DNA of 64,000 nucleotides from Neobacillus sp. CF12 (GTDB lineage Bacteria > Bacillota > Bacilli > Bacillales > Cytobacillaceae), in NCBI RefSeq assembly GCF_030348765.1, contig NZ_JAUCEU010000007.1:4213501-4277500 (forward strand). Reading direction: 5' to 3'. The notes beneath the pieces were generated by a model. That model did not search any database, was not told where the DNA came from, and saw only the letters and a program-made list of their open reading frames with translations. Shown piece after piece: positions 34,380 through 42,858 of this stretch. A program made the translations under genes and the position numbers. Every line of letters begins with the position of its first letter. The first letter of the stretch is position 1.

Positions 34380-37300
34380 ATGAATAGACAGAATCGCACA
34401 ACAATGAAAGCCTTATCAGCGACACTAGCCGTATCTCTATTCAGTATGCCTTTGCTTAATACACAGTCATTTGCAGCACCAAATGAGGTTGCATCGGTGA
34501 ATGTGCTAGCTTCAGATGAGAAAGACGTAGCAAAATTCCGTATTATGGAAACAACAGATATTCATGCGAATCTTTTAAACTACGATTATTATAAAGATGC
34601 TGCATATGAGAAAGTAGGACTAGCAAAGACAGCTACATTAGTAAAAGAAGCACGTAATGAAATAAAAAATAATGTTCTAGTTGATAATGGGGATTTAATT
34701 CAAGGAACTCCATTAGGAACTTATGAAGCAAAAATTGATCCTTTAAAGAACGGTGAAGTTCATCCTGTATTTAAAGCCATGAATCAAATGGGCTATGATA
34801 TGGCAACACTAGGAAACCATGAATTTAACTATGGATTAGACTTTTTGGACGAAGCATACGATGATGCTAATTTTCCGTATGTCAATGCAAACGTTTTCGT
34901 TGATGATCATGACAATAATCCTGATAATGATAAAAACAAATTTAATCCGTATAAGATTCTAAATAAAAAAATTGTTGACGAACAAGGTAAGAAACATGTA
35001 ATAAAAATCGGTTTCATTGGCTTTGCTCCACCTCAAATTAATGAGTGGGATAAAGCAAATCTTGAAGGCAAAGTTGTCACTAAAAACATCGTTGAAACGG
35101 CTAAAAAATTCATCCCAGAAATGAAAGAAGACGGAGCAGATCTTATTGTAGCCATGACACATTCAGGCTTTAGTGCGAACAAAGGTAATACAGAAGATGT
35201 AATTTATGCGTTAAGTGAAGTTCCTGGTATTGACGCAATTACATTCTCTCATACACATAAAGTATTCCCAGCTAAATCAGAATCTATGCTTGATGGATTA
35301 TTTTTAGGTTCAGATAAAAAGCCTTTACCTGGCATTGATAATGCAAAAGGTACAATCAATGGTGTACCAGCTGTACAAGCAGGTTACGGTGGTGGTTCTT
35401 TAGGATTAATTGACCTAACGCTTAAAAAAGAAAAAGGGAAATGGACTGTTTTAAACTCACAATCTTCAACTCGTGAAATCTGGGTTGATGTGAAAGACCC
35501 AGTTACAGGTAAAACAAAAACAGAAAGTACAGTAGCACCTGATCAAGAAATAGTTAATGCGATTAAACAAAATCATGATGCAACTGTTAACTATGTGAAT
35601 ACACCAATTGGATCAACTACAGATGATATTCATAGTTATTTTTCATTGGTACAAGATGATCCTTCCGTTCAAGTTGTTACAAATGCACAAAAATGGTTTG
35701 TAGAGAAATATGTAGCTGAAAAGAAACCAGAATATAAAAACTTACCGATTTTATCAGTTGGAGCACCATTTAAAGCTGGACGTAATGGAGTTGCTGAATA
35801 CACAGAGATTAAAAAAGGTGATTTAACGATTCGAAGTGCAGGCGATTTATATCTATATGATAATACGCTAAAAGCAGTAAAAGTCAAAGGTTCAGTTGTC
35901 AAAGAATGGATTGAAATGACTGCCGGTAAATTTAATCAAATAGATCCAAATAAATCAGAAGAGCAAGCTTTATTAAATCCATCTTTCCCTGTTTATAACT
36001 TCGATGTGATTGACGGTGTAAACTATCAAATCGATGTAACCAAACCAGCAAGATATGATGTGAACGGAAATTTAGTTAATAGTGCATCTAGTCGTGTAGT
36101 GAATTTAACTTATAACGGCCAAGCAATAGATTTAAATCAGGAATTCATCGTTGTTACAAATAACTATCGTGCTGGTGGCGGGGGGAACTTCCCAGGTGTT
36201 AAAGGAAGTGAACTTGTTGTTGACTCAGCTGATGAAAATCGTCAAATCTTAATGGATTACATTTCTGAAATGAAAACAATTACGCCAACTGCCGACAATA
36301 ACTGGTCGATTGCACAGGTTAACGGTAATGTTAACGTAACTTTCACAACTTCACCAAAAGCGGAAGAATATATTCATACAAATAGTAAAATCTCATTTAC
36401 AAATAAAACAGATCATGCAGGTTTTGGTATTTTTAAATATGATTTAGGCACAGCTCCTAAAGAAAACATTAAAGTGCAATTACTAGGCTTAAATGATTTT
36501 CATGGACAACTTGATACAGATACAAAAGTAAAACTTGATGGGCAGGATGTATTAGCTGGTAGCATGGAATACACAGCTGCTGCTATGAAGCAACGTGAAG
36601 CATCAAATCCAAATACTTTACTTGTTCACGCGGGAGATATGATCGGTGGTAGTCCTTTAATCTCAGCGGCATTCCAAGACGAACCAACTGTTGAAGTAAT
36701 GGAAGCAATGGGCTTTGATGTGGGAACTGTTGGAAACCATGAGTTTGATGAAGGTATTACAGAATTAAAGCGTATGATTAATGGCGGTGAACATCCGAAG
36801 GGTACAAAAGGGTATGATGGTATGAACTTTCCAGTTATTGCTGCCAATGCCTTTGATACTTCAACTGGTCAATTAATCACACAACCATATGCAATTAAAG
36901 AAGTAGATGGTAAAAAGATAGGTTTCATCGGTGTTGTAACACAAGAAACACCAACAATGATTGTCCGAAAAGGAAATGAAACACTTGAAATCCGTGATGA
37001 GGCTGAATCAATTAATCAGTATACGGATATTCTTAAAAAACAAGGAATTGAAGCGATTGTCGTTCTAGCGCATAATCCTACACTTCAAACAGGTAAAGCA
37101 GATCTATTTGATGCATCTGAGATGGCAGAAAAAGTAGATGATGAAGTAGACGTAATTTTTGCAGCTCATAATCACGTATATGTTGATAAGGAAGTAGATA
37201 ATAAATTAATCGTTCAAGCTTATTCTTATGGCTCTGCATTTTCAGATGTTGATTTAGAGCTGGATGCAGTAACTGGAGAAATCGTTAAAAAGGACGCTGA

Positions 37301-37967
37301 AGTGGTAACTGTATACCAAAAAGACTATACACCAGATCCTACAGTTTCTGCGATTATGAAGAAATATGAAGATTTAATTGCTCCAATTAAAGCAGAAATC
37401 GTTGGAGATTCGATGGCAACTTTACCAAAAGGTTATCCATCTATAGATACTTTCGGCGATTTTGCAATTGGAAACTTAATAGCTGACGGTATGAAAGCTT
37501 CAATGAATGCGGACTTTGCAATGATGAACGGTGGTGGAGTTCGAGCACAACTTGATGCTGGTGAAGTTACGTTTGGTGACTTATTTGCCATTCAACCATT
37601 TGGAAACGTACTAAATAAAGTATTACTTAGTGGTGCAGATATCGAGATAGTATTAAATAATCAAATTACTGATAAAGGTCTTGATTTCCATATTGCTGGA
37701 TTTAAATATACGTGGAATTCTGCAACGAACAAAGTGGTAGATATCGTTTTACCAAATGGTAATAAAATCGATCCAAACAAAGAATACTCAGTTGTTGTGA
37801 ACAACTATATGTACGGAAATGTCAAATATGGTATTGGTGTACTTTCAACTAATCTAGAAGTAGGTCCAGAAGATCTAGAAGCAACAGTAGATTATGTTAA
37901 ATCACTTCCAAAACCTTTCGTTTACGTAGTTGAGGGACGAATTCAAAAAGTAACAACTACTCCTTAA
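34380..37967 (+). CDS. Secreted bifunctional cyclic-nucleotide phosphodiesterase / 5'-nucleotidase (YfkN-like)
   Basis: 1195 residues. The signal peptide ends near NTQSFAAPN. Two successive metallophosphatase/5'-nucleotidase modules are visible. The first (about 55-650) has METTDIHANLLNYDYYKDA, VDNGDLIQGTPLG, TLGNHEFNYGL, SHTHKV. The second (about 700-1190) has GLNDFHGQLDTDT, LLVHAGDMIGGSPL, TVGNHEFDEG, AAHNHVYVDKE and the C-terminal NGGGVRAQLDAGEVTFGDLF. The first matches 2',3'-cyclic-nucleotide 2'-phosphodiesterases and the second 5'-nucleotidases, the order of Bacillus YfkN. It should scavenge phosphate and nucleosides outside the cell. No sortase motif is seen, so it is probably released. 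GGGG/AAAGGGG precedes ATG 34380. Confidence 0.93.
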   Translation: MNRQNRTTMKALSATLAVSLFSMPLLNTQSFAAPNEVASVNVLASDEKDVAKFRIMETTDIHANLLNYDYYKDAAYEKVGLAKTATLVKEARNEIKNNVLVDNGDLIQGTPLGTYEAKIDPLKNGEVHPVFKAMNQMGYDMATLGNHEFNYGLDFLDEAYDDANFPYVNANVFVDDHDNNPDNDKNKFNPYKILNKKIVDEQGKKHVIKIGFIGFAPPQINEWDKANLEGKVVTKNIVETAKKFIPEMKEDGADLIVAMTHSGFSANKGNTEDVIYALSEVPGIDAITFSHTHKVFPAKSESMLDGLFLGSDKKPLPGIDNAKGTINGVPAVQAGYGGGSLGLIDLTLKKEKGKWTVLNSQSSTREIWVDVKDPVTGKTKTESTVAPDQEIVNAIKQNHDATVNYVNTPIGSTTDDIHSYFSLVQDDPSVQVVTNAQKWFVEKYVAEKKPEYKNLPILSVGAPFKAGRNGVAEYTEIKKGDLTIRSAGDLYLYDNTLKAVKVKGSVVKEWIEMTAGKFNQIDPNKSEEQALLNPSFPVYNFDVIDGVNYQIDVTKPARYDVNGNLVNSASSRVVNLTYNGQAIDLNQEFIVVTNNYRAGGGGNFPGVKGSELVVDSADENRQILMDYISEMKTITPTADNNWSIAQVNGNVNVTFTTSPKAEEYIHTNSKISFTNKTDHAGFGIFKYDLGTAPKENIKVQLLGLNDFHGQLDTDTKVKLDGQDVLAGSMEYTAAAMKQREASNPNTLLVHAGDMIGGSPLISAAFQDEPTVEVMEAMGFDVGTVGNHEFDEGITELKRMINGGEHPKGTKGYDGMNFPVIAANAFDTSTGQLITQPYAIKEVDGKKIGFIGVVTQETPTMIVRKGNETLEIRDEAESINQYTDILKKQGIEAIVVLAHNPTLQTGKADLFDASEMAEKVDDEVDVIFAAHNHVYVDKEVDNKLIVQAYSYGSAFSDVDLELDAVTGEIVKKDAEVVTVYQKDYTPDPTVSAIMKKYEDLIAPIKAEIVGDSMATLPKGYPSIDTFGDFAIGNLIADGMKASMNADFAMMNGGGVRAQLDAGEVTFGDLFAIQPFGNVLNKVLLSGADIEIVLNNQITDKGLDFHIAGFKYTWNSATNKVVDIVLPNGNKIDPNKEYSVVVNNYMYGNVKYGIGVLSTNLEVGPEDLEATVDYVKSLPKPFVYVVEGRIQKVTTTP

Positions 37968-38007
37968 TGAAAGAAGAGTAGTAGAATAATATATTATCGA
38001 TCATTCA

Positions 38008-38036
38008 ATAACCCCAATATCTGGGGTTATTTTTTT
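38008..38036 (+). terminator. Rho-independent terminator of the nucleotidase gene
   Basis: ATAACCCCA / TGGGGTTAT with loop ATATC and T run. Confidence 0.9.
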
Positions 38037-38154
38037 AATGAGAAAGGATATTTATCTTCAACTACCATGTAACAATCTAGCCCATTTTGAGGTTCTTTTG
38101 ACATTACCGGAATTAGATACACTAGTCCTCGACAATTATTTTAAAGGTTAGGCA

Positions 38155-38187
38155 CGAACAATGGGGACGGTTCTGATGGTTTTTTTC
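38155..38187 (+). repeat. GGGGACGGTTCT repeat, left end
   Basis: Reads CGAACAATGGGGACGGTTCT then GATGGTTTTTTT. It precedes the short-form TCGACAA element exactly as at 29012, so the two repeats were duplicated as a unit. Confidence 0.75.
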
Positions 38188-38462
38188 TTACAATTATTTT
38201 GCGTGGATTTAGAGAAAAAGCTTTAGATAATGGGATTCATGCCATTTTTACACAAACGTTTAATTAACACGCTATTTTGGAAGAACCCGTCGGTAGTTGT
38301 AGAAAACTATTTAAATTGGAGATTTTTAAAGAATATTAGAAGAATGCGAACTATTTCCTCGACAATAAATACTCTTGAAATGATGGTAAAGTTCGTTTTT
38401 TAAAAGGGTTTGTGGGGCTTTTACACAAACGTTTGTTTTGGTCGAAAGGTGTTGAAAAGGGT
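38187..38462 (+). repeat. TCGACAA-family element, short form copy B
   Basis: About 95 percent identical by eye to 29040-29315, including the pair of modules. Downstream similarity also continues (CTAGACTGGGCACTAGCAAC) but lacks a block of about 90 bases present in copy A. Confidence 0.7.
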
Positions 38463-38612
38463 CATCATATCTAGACTGGGCACTAGCAACGATCTTTTTC
38501 CAAAATTAGATTAGGAATGCCTGGAGTTGGAATCCAGGCAGAATTGAGAGCTTACACAAAAAGGAGGCAACTTAGTATAAATTAAGTTGGGTTTTTAATT
38601 AAGACTGCTCTT

Positions 38613-39031
38613 ACCTGCCTAATCAATTCAACACCAAAACATGAAGCTGAAACAGCCAGGCAAATGCTAGGATAAGTCTTATGTTTTCCTATAAATGGTA
38701 ATTTTTTTGATAATATGGGAGGGATTTGGATTATGATGCCATATTAATATTACCTGTTTTAATGAAAATCCTCTTACCTGCCGAAAGGAGTCCTCCATCT
38801 GCGAATTCTTTTCTGCTACCTGCTTAGATCTCCATCTTATCTGCATAAATCCTTTGTTTACCTGTCTAATCAATTCAACACCAAAACATGAAGCTGAAAC
38901 AACTAGGCAAATGCTAGGATAAGTCTTTGTATTTTCCTATAAATGATAAATTGTTTCGATAATATGGGAAGGACTGGGATCATGATTCCATATTGATATT
39001 ACCTGTTTTAATGAAAACCCCTTTACCTGCC
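38613..39031. repeat. Tandem direct repeat of about 170 bp (two copies plus an extra end)
   Basis: Copy 1 (38613-38782) and copy 2 (38860-39031) share ACCTG.CTAATCAATTCAAC, ACCAAAACATGAAGCTGAAA, CAAATGCTAGGATAAGTCTT and GATAATATGGGA(G/A)GGA, ending in ATTACCTGTTTTAATGAAAA. A third partial start TTACCTGCCTACTCAATT follows at 39024. No protein is encoded; the short minus-strand ORF here is not credible. Confidence 0.6.
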
Positions 39032-39131
39032 TACTCAATTAAACTCCATGCACATGGGTAAGATTATGATGGCTTTCTCATTGGTTCTTTCTGGGCGTTA
39101 TTTTTTTATGAGGTTTGCATCGGTCCAAATT

Positions 39132-39170
39132 AACCTAACTGATTCTATCATTCTGACGTTCAGTTAGGCT
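39132..39170. other. Hairpin-forming inverted repeat
   Basis: AACCTAACTGA pairs with TCAGTTAGGCTT. It lies between the tandem repeat and the phage-type genes. Role unknown. Confidence 0.4.
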
Positions 39171-39431
39171 TAATATGACCCCTGGAGTAACCCCTGTTGA
39201 CCCAAGCAATACCATAGATTACTTCATAGATTTCTTCAAAGATTACTCAAAGAAGAAATACTATGTCATTCTTCCCTTTCCAATCTCTAAAAAATATTTT
39301 TTTAGACCTGTCCTTTTTTTCTTTTCGCTTATATATAAGAGGTGAAGGAACTTTAGCCCATCGAAGGGCTGAATGCATCTTAAGAACGACTCAAGATTCT
39401 TTTTACATAAAAGCTTAAAGGAGAGTTTCGG

Positions 39432-40142
39432 ATGAGCAGGTTGTTGATTAAGGAAAATCCGGTCATGATTATCCCGAGTTTGGCGGTGAAGATTGGTTTA
39501 AATGAGGCTGTGGTGTTGCAGCAAATTCATTACTGGCTTGGTATTAGTAATCATCAGATTAAGGGGAGAACCTGGGTGTATAACACGTATGAGGAGTGGA
39601 GGAAGCAGCTGCCGTTTTGGTCAGTAAGTACGATTAAGCGAACGATTCTTTCGTTGGAGATGAAGGGATTGCTGCAGTCTGATAATTTCAATGAGATGAA
39701 AATGGACAAGACGAAGTGGTACAGCATTAACTATGATGCATTGCAAGAGCTTGAAGACAGCACGAATGAATATCCAGTTAGTCCTATTGAGGATTCAGCA
39801 ACTGAGGGAGTGGGGGAGAGCAAGAAGGAGGTCAGTCCATCCGTGAAACCGAACATCCCTATTGCTGAAATTATCGACTATTTAAATGAGAAGACTGGAA
39901 AGAACTTTCGACCAGGTTCGAATAAAACAAAGGAATTAATTAATGCCAGGTATGGAGAAGGATTTACGCTTGAGAATTTTAAGAGAGTCATTGATTTGAA
40001 ATCAGTAGAATGGCAATCGGCTCCCAAATGGAATAAGTTCTTACGTCCCGAGACGCTGTTTGGAACAAAATTCGAATCCTATCTGAATCAGCAAGAAGAA
40101 AAGAAGAGAATGATGGAGGAGGATTTTAACTTTGATAACTAA
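39432..40142 (+). CDS. Phage-type replication protein with conserved phage C-terminal domain
   Basis: 236 residues. The N-terminal winged-helix region (MIIPSLAVKIGLNEAVVLQQ, IHYWLGISNHQIKGRTWVYN, TIKRTILSLEMKGLL) is that of replication initiators of Bacillus phages. The C-terminal 80 residues (IAEIIDYLNEKTGKNFRPGS, FKRVIDLKSVEW, FLRPETLFGTKFESYLNQ) fit the Phg_2220_C family, found in proteins that bring helicases to phage origins. The AAAGGAGAG site precedes ATG 39432. The next gene overlaps its end, as in phage replication operons. No other phage genes are present, so this is an isolated remnant or domesticated pair. Confidence 0.85.
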   Translation: MSRLLIKENPVMIIPSLAVKIGLNEAVVLQQIHYWLGISNHQIKGRTWVYNTYEEWRKQLPFWSVSTIKRTILSLEMKGLLQSDNFNEMKMDKTKWYSINYDALQELEDSTNEYPVSPIEDSATEGVGESKKEVSPSVKPNIPIAEIIDYLNEKTGKNFRPGSNKTKELINARYGEGFTLENFKRVIDLKSVEWQSAPKWNKFLRPETLFGTKFESYLNQQEEKKRMMEEDFNFDN

Positions 40143-40392
40143 AAAAGAACTGTACACACTAATGAGATTAATCGTGGTCTATTACGAACAGTTTACGATC
40201 ACCCAAGAGAGGTTAGATTGCTGGCATTTGGTTTTAAGTAAATATTCGTTTGAAGTGCTGCACGGGAATCTATTGAAAGTTGTTAAAAGTTCGCCGCATC
40301 CTCCCAAGATATCCGATTTGGTTCAGACATCGTGTGGGCGGTATATCCCTAACTATTTTGAACTTAATATAACGGCCGGGGAAAAAGATTGA
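40132..40392 (+). CDS. G39P-like helicase loader/inhibitor protein, shortened
   Basis: 86 residues starting at TTG 40132 and overlapping the previous gene by 11 bases (GGAGGAGG upstream). The pattern TKKELYTLMRLIVVYYEQF.. RLDCWHLVLSKYSFE.. SPHPPKISDLV matches the N-terminal domain of SPP1 G39P-type replicative helicase loader/inhibitors. Those are usually 110-130 residues, so the C-terminal helicase-binding tail is missing or reduced. Normally a DnaB-type helicase gene follows; here only an EcsC remnant does. The remaining function is doubtful. Confidence 0.7.
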   Translation: MITKKELYTLMRLIVVYYEQFTITQERLDCWHLVLSKYSFEVLHGNLLKVVKSSPHPPKISDLVQTSCGRYIPNYFELNITAGEKD

Positions 40393-40404
40393 TGAGTGCT
40401 GGGG

Positions 40405-40565
40405 TCAGCAATTAATGGCTCTTTTCAGAGAGGAAAAGAAACAACTTTTAGAATGGGGATAAGAAAAGGCGCTTAATGGGTTGCCAGGAACACCATCAAC
40501 GAAGGCATTAGAGCAAGTTTTTTTAGTGAGTGAATTTAAGAATAAATTATGGAACTTTAAGTTTA
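40405..40565 (+). pseudogene. EcsC-like gene remnant, copy 2
   Basis: One frame gives LFREEKKQLLEWG, a stop, then EKALNGLPGTPSTKALEQVF and FKNKLWNFKF. The order and the LPGTPSTK motif fit the N-terminus of EcsC-family proteins. It carries a stop and then ends; the rest of the protein is absent. It is homologous to 32380-32530, and both precede a YjcZ gene by the same distance. Confidence 0.45.
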
Positions 40566-40678
40566 TTAAATAATGAACTAATATTTTTTCATCTAGACGG
40601 GCTCCAAATTCCTTTCCGTGTGTATTATATAGGGTATTGGCATACCAGATCTCTATGCACATGAAAGGAAGTGTTACA

Positions 40679-40852
40679 ATGGATAATATGATTCCGCCAC
40701 ATACTATGGGGGCTAATGTACTTCCCCAGCATCAAATGCATTATGGCTATGCAGCTCCATGTGTTCAAACACGTGGTTGCGAAAGTTTTATCATTATAAT
40801 CGTGTTGTTTATTTTATTAATCATTATTGGTGCATTTGCTTTTTGCGATTAA
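40679..40852 (+). CDS. YjcZ-family sporulation miniprotein, copy 2
   Basis: 57 residues, differing from the copy at 32718 at only a few positions (PPH for PSH, QHQ for QPQ, CES for CDS, GAFAFCD at the end). Same upstream sequence CATGAAAGGAAGTGTTACA before the ATG and the same hydrophobic C-terminal helix. The homology covers the promoter region and an EcsC remnant, so a segmental duplication of roughly 450 bases gave rise to the pair. A GGGGACGGTTCT element starts one base after the stop codon. Confidence 0.85.
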   Translation: MDNMIPPHTMGANVLPQHQMHYGYAAPCVQTRGCESFIIIIVLFILLIIIGAFAFCD

Positions 40853-40900
40853 TAAGACCGTGGTAAGACCGTGGGGACGGTTCTTATGGCTTTTTTTTCG
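40853..40900 (+). repeat. GGGGACGGTTCT repeat with 11-bp junction duplication
   Basis: TAAGACCGTGG appears twice in tandem (40853-40863, 40864-40874), the second running into GGACGGTTCTTATGGC and a T run. It lies directly after the TAA of the YjcZ copy. Confidence 0.75.
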
Positions 40901-41003
40901 GAGATGTGGGGGTTGAACCCTAACATTGAGGTCCAGATATTCAAACTCAAAGTGAGATCTTTCGCTTCAAGTTTCTTTATTAGTATGACGTAGAAATTCA
41001 AGA

Positions 41004-41051
41004 GGGTGTCCAGAAAGTTGGTGAAAACCAACTAACTGGAGCCCTTTTTTT
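41004..41051 (+). terminator. Hairpin repeat, possible terminator, copy 1
   Basis: GGGTGTCCAG and AGTTGGT pair with ACCAACT and CTGGAGCCC, followed by seven T. A near-copy lies at 48012-48056, so it is also a dispersed repeat. Confidence 0.6.
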
Positions 41052-41091
41052 GTACATTTCAGTATCCTTGGTACCTAAAAATCACATGTTT

Positions 41092-41517
41092 TTAATTGGA
41101 CGTTTGCTCTGCATATTTTTTGAAATTATCTAGGATTGCCTGCCATCCTTGTTGCTGCATCTCAATTGAATTCGTCGTTTCAGCATCGAACGTTTCAATT
41201 ACTTCGGTTTCATTTTCTTTTCCTTTAAACGTGATAGTAACTCTACGTCCGTCCTCCATTGAATAAGCAATTACCTCATGTACTTTCACTTCATCATAAA
41301 CTCCACCAAAATCGAAACCAAAACTGCCATCTTTGGCTTCCATTCTTGAAAGGAATTTTCCACCTGCTCTTAAATCATTCTCCGCAAATGGTGTGTGCCA
41401 ATCGTCTGAAGCTGTGTTCCACTTTGTTATATGGGTTGGCTCTGTCCAATATTTCCATACCCTCTCTACTGGTGCTTGAACGGTTGTTTCTACTGTGATT
41501 TTTTTCGTTGTTTCCAT
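41092..41517 (-). CDS. SRPBCC / AHSA1-type ligand-binding protein
   Basis: 141 residues of the START/Bet v 1-like superfamily, close to the Aha1-C (AHSA1, COG3832) type. It opens with TKKITVETTVQAPVERVWKY and WTEPTHITKWNTASDDWHTP. A middle GGKFLSRMEAKDGSFGFDFG and a C-terminal helix WQAILDNFKKYAEQ are typical. These proteins have a hydrophobic pocket; in Bacillus their ligands are mostly unknown. It is monocistronic with GAGGCGAC upstream of ATG 41517. Confidence 0.88.
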   Translation of the reverse strand: METTKKITVETTVQAPVERVWKYWTEPTHITKWNTASDDWHTPFAENDLRAGGKFLSRMEAKDGSFGFDFGGVYDEVKVHEVIAYSMEDGRRVTITFKGKENETEVIETFDAETTNSIEMQQQGWQAILDNFKKYAEQTSN

Positions 41518-41925
41518 TTCATTTGTCGCCTCTCTTCATACGAATATTTATTAAGCGATTTGTGCCAATGGTGTCTAAATTTATTGTAAATGATTTCGAA
41601 AAGATATGCTATTTCTTCACTGTTATATTTTACTGCCCTTGTCATCTATTTCCGAACGGGCACCCAATCGGGATAAGGAGGAATGCCTTTTATCTTTGTT
41701 TGGAAATAAAAAAAATTCCGTATAACAATAATGATATAACTGAATAAAATAATTTTTTATTGTAAAACAATAAATACTGTTTTATAATCAAATAGACTTT
41801 CAGTATAGAAAGGTTAGCCATTGTATTCCAACCCTCCCAAGACACACAGGGAAAATAAAGTAGAGATATTCAACACTGTGAAAAAAGAATTAAACGTCCA
41901 AATCTATCATTGAAGGAGAACAAAT
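41518..41925. other. Intergenic region upstream of the GC-rich ABC transporter
   Basis: No credible gene; a plus-strand ORF at 41508-41747 overlaps the start of the SRPBCC gene and is not supported. A small A/T hairpin (TTTATTGT / ACAATAAA, about 41757-41774) is present. Very A/T-rich, in sharp contrast to the genes that follow. Confidence 0.45.
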
Positions 41926-42858
41926 ATGAGCAATGTACCTATCATCAGCTTGAGTAATGTGACCAAACGGATTGGCCGAACCACCGTTATCGACGATCTT
42001 TCATTTGACGTACCGCAAGGCGAAATTTTCGGATTTCTTGGTCCGAATGGGGCTGGAAAAACAACCACAATCCGTATGATCGTCGGACTGATGTCGATCA
42101 CTAAAGGTCAGATACTGATTAAGGGGAAAAATATCAAAACCGAATTCGAGCAAGCGATCCGGCACGTCGGCGCCATTGTGGAAAGTCCAGAAATGTACAA
42201 GTATTTGAGTGGCTACCATAACCTCGTTCATTACGCTCGCATGGTGCCGGGGGTAACCAAGGAACGGATAGACGAAGTGGTTTCGCTGGTCAAGCTAGAA
42301 AACCGTATCCATGACAAAGTTAAGAAGTACTCACTCGGCATGCGTCAGCGTCTGGGAGTCGCCCAAGCACTGCTTCATCGGCCGTCCCTGCTCATTCTCG
42401 ATGAACCGACGAACGGTCTTGACCCGGCAGGAATTCGCGAGTTGCGTGATTATTTGCGGCATTTGACCCGTACGGAAGGAATTACCGTTGTCGTCTCCAG
42501 CCATCTGTTGTCCGAGATGGAACTAATGTGCGACCGGGTCGCCATTCTCCAGCGGGGCAAACTGGTTGATGTGATGCCGATTCAGCATATTACCGGGGGG
42601 GACGAAGCCGGTCAAACGTACCAGATCCAAGCGCAGCCGGCGGAACAAGCGGTGGTGACCATGAAGCAGATGGATGGGGTCCAGGAAGTCAAACTGACTC
42701 AGGACGGATTCGTCGAGGTTACCGCCGAGCGGGAATGCATCCCGGACATTCTAGTAGGGCTGATGCAGAGCCACATTCGGATCTATGGCGTCCAGATGGT
42801 TAGCAAAACACTAGAAGAACGATTCTTAGAAATAACGGAGGGTGGACAAATTGGTTAA
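41926..42858 (+). CDS. ABC transporter ATPase, BcrA/lantibiotic-immunity type
   Basis: 310 residues. Walker A GPNGAGKTT (about residue 37), Q-loop AIVESPEMYKYLSG, signature KYSLGMRQRLGVAQALL, Walker B LLILDEPTNGLDP and H-loop VSSHLL are all present. The length and the post-nucleotide-binding extension fit the BcrA/antibiotic-resistance or bacitracin/lantibiotic export ATPases. AAGGAGAAC precedes ATG 41926. It overlaps the start of a permease gene. The G+C content is far above the window average (35 of 60 bases in 42361-42420), suggesting transfer from a higher-GC Bacillales such as Paenibacillus. Substrate unknown. Confidence 0.92.
   Translation: MSNVPIISLSNVTKRIGRTTVIDDLSFDVPQGEIFGFLGPNGAGKTTTIRMIVGLMSITKGQILIKGKNIKTEFEQAIRHVGAIVESPEMYKYLSGYHNLVHYARMVPGVTKERIDEVVSLVKLENRIHDKVKKYSLGMRQRLGVAQALLHRPSLLILDEPTNGLDPAGIRELRDYLRHLTRTEGITVVVSSHLLSEMELMCDRVAILQRGKLVDVMPIQHITGGDEAGQTYQIQAQPAEQAVVTMKQMDGVQEVKLTQDGFVEVTAERECIPDILVGLMQSHIRIYGVQMVSKTLEERFLEITEGGQIG

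Noticed and set aside
38679..38873. 64-residue minus-strand ORF
   Set aside because: Lies across the tandem direct repeat; no supporting signal.
41508..41747. 79-residue ORF
   Set aside because: Overlaps the start and regulatory region of the SRPBCC gene and lacks a ribosome binding site.
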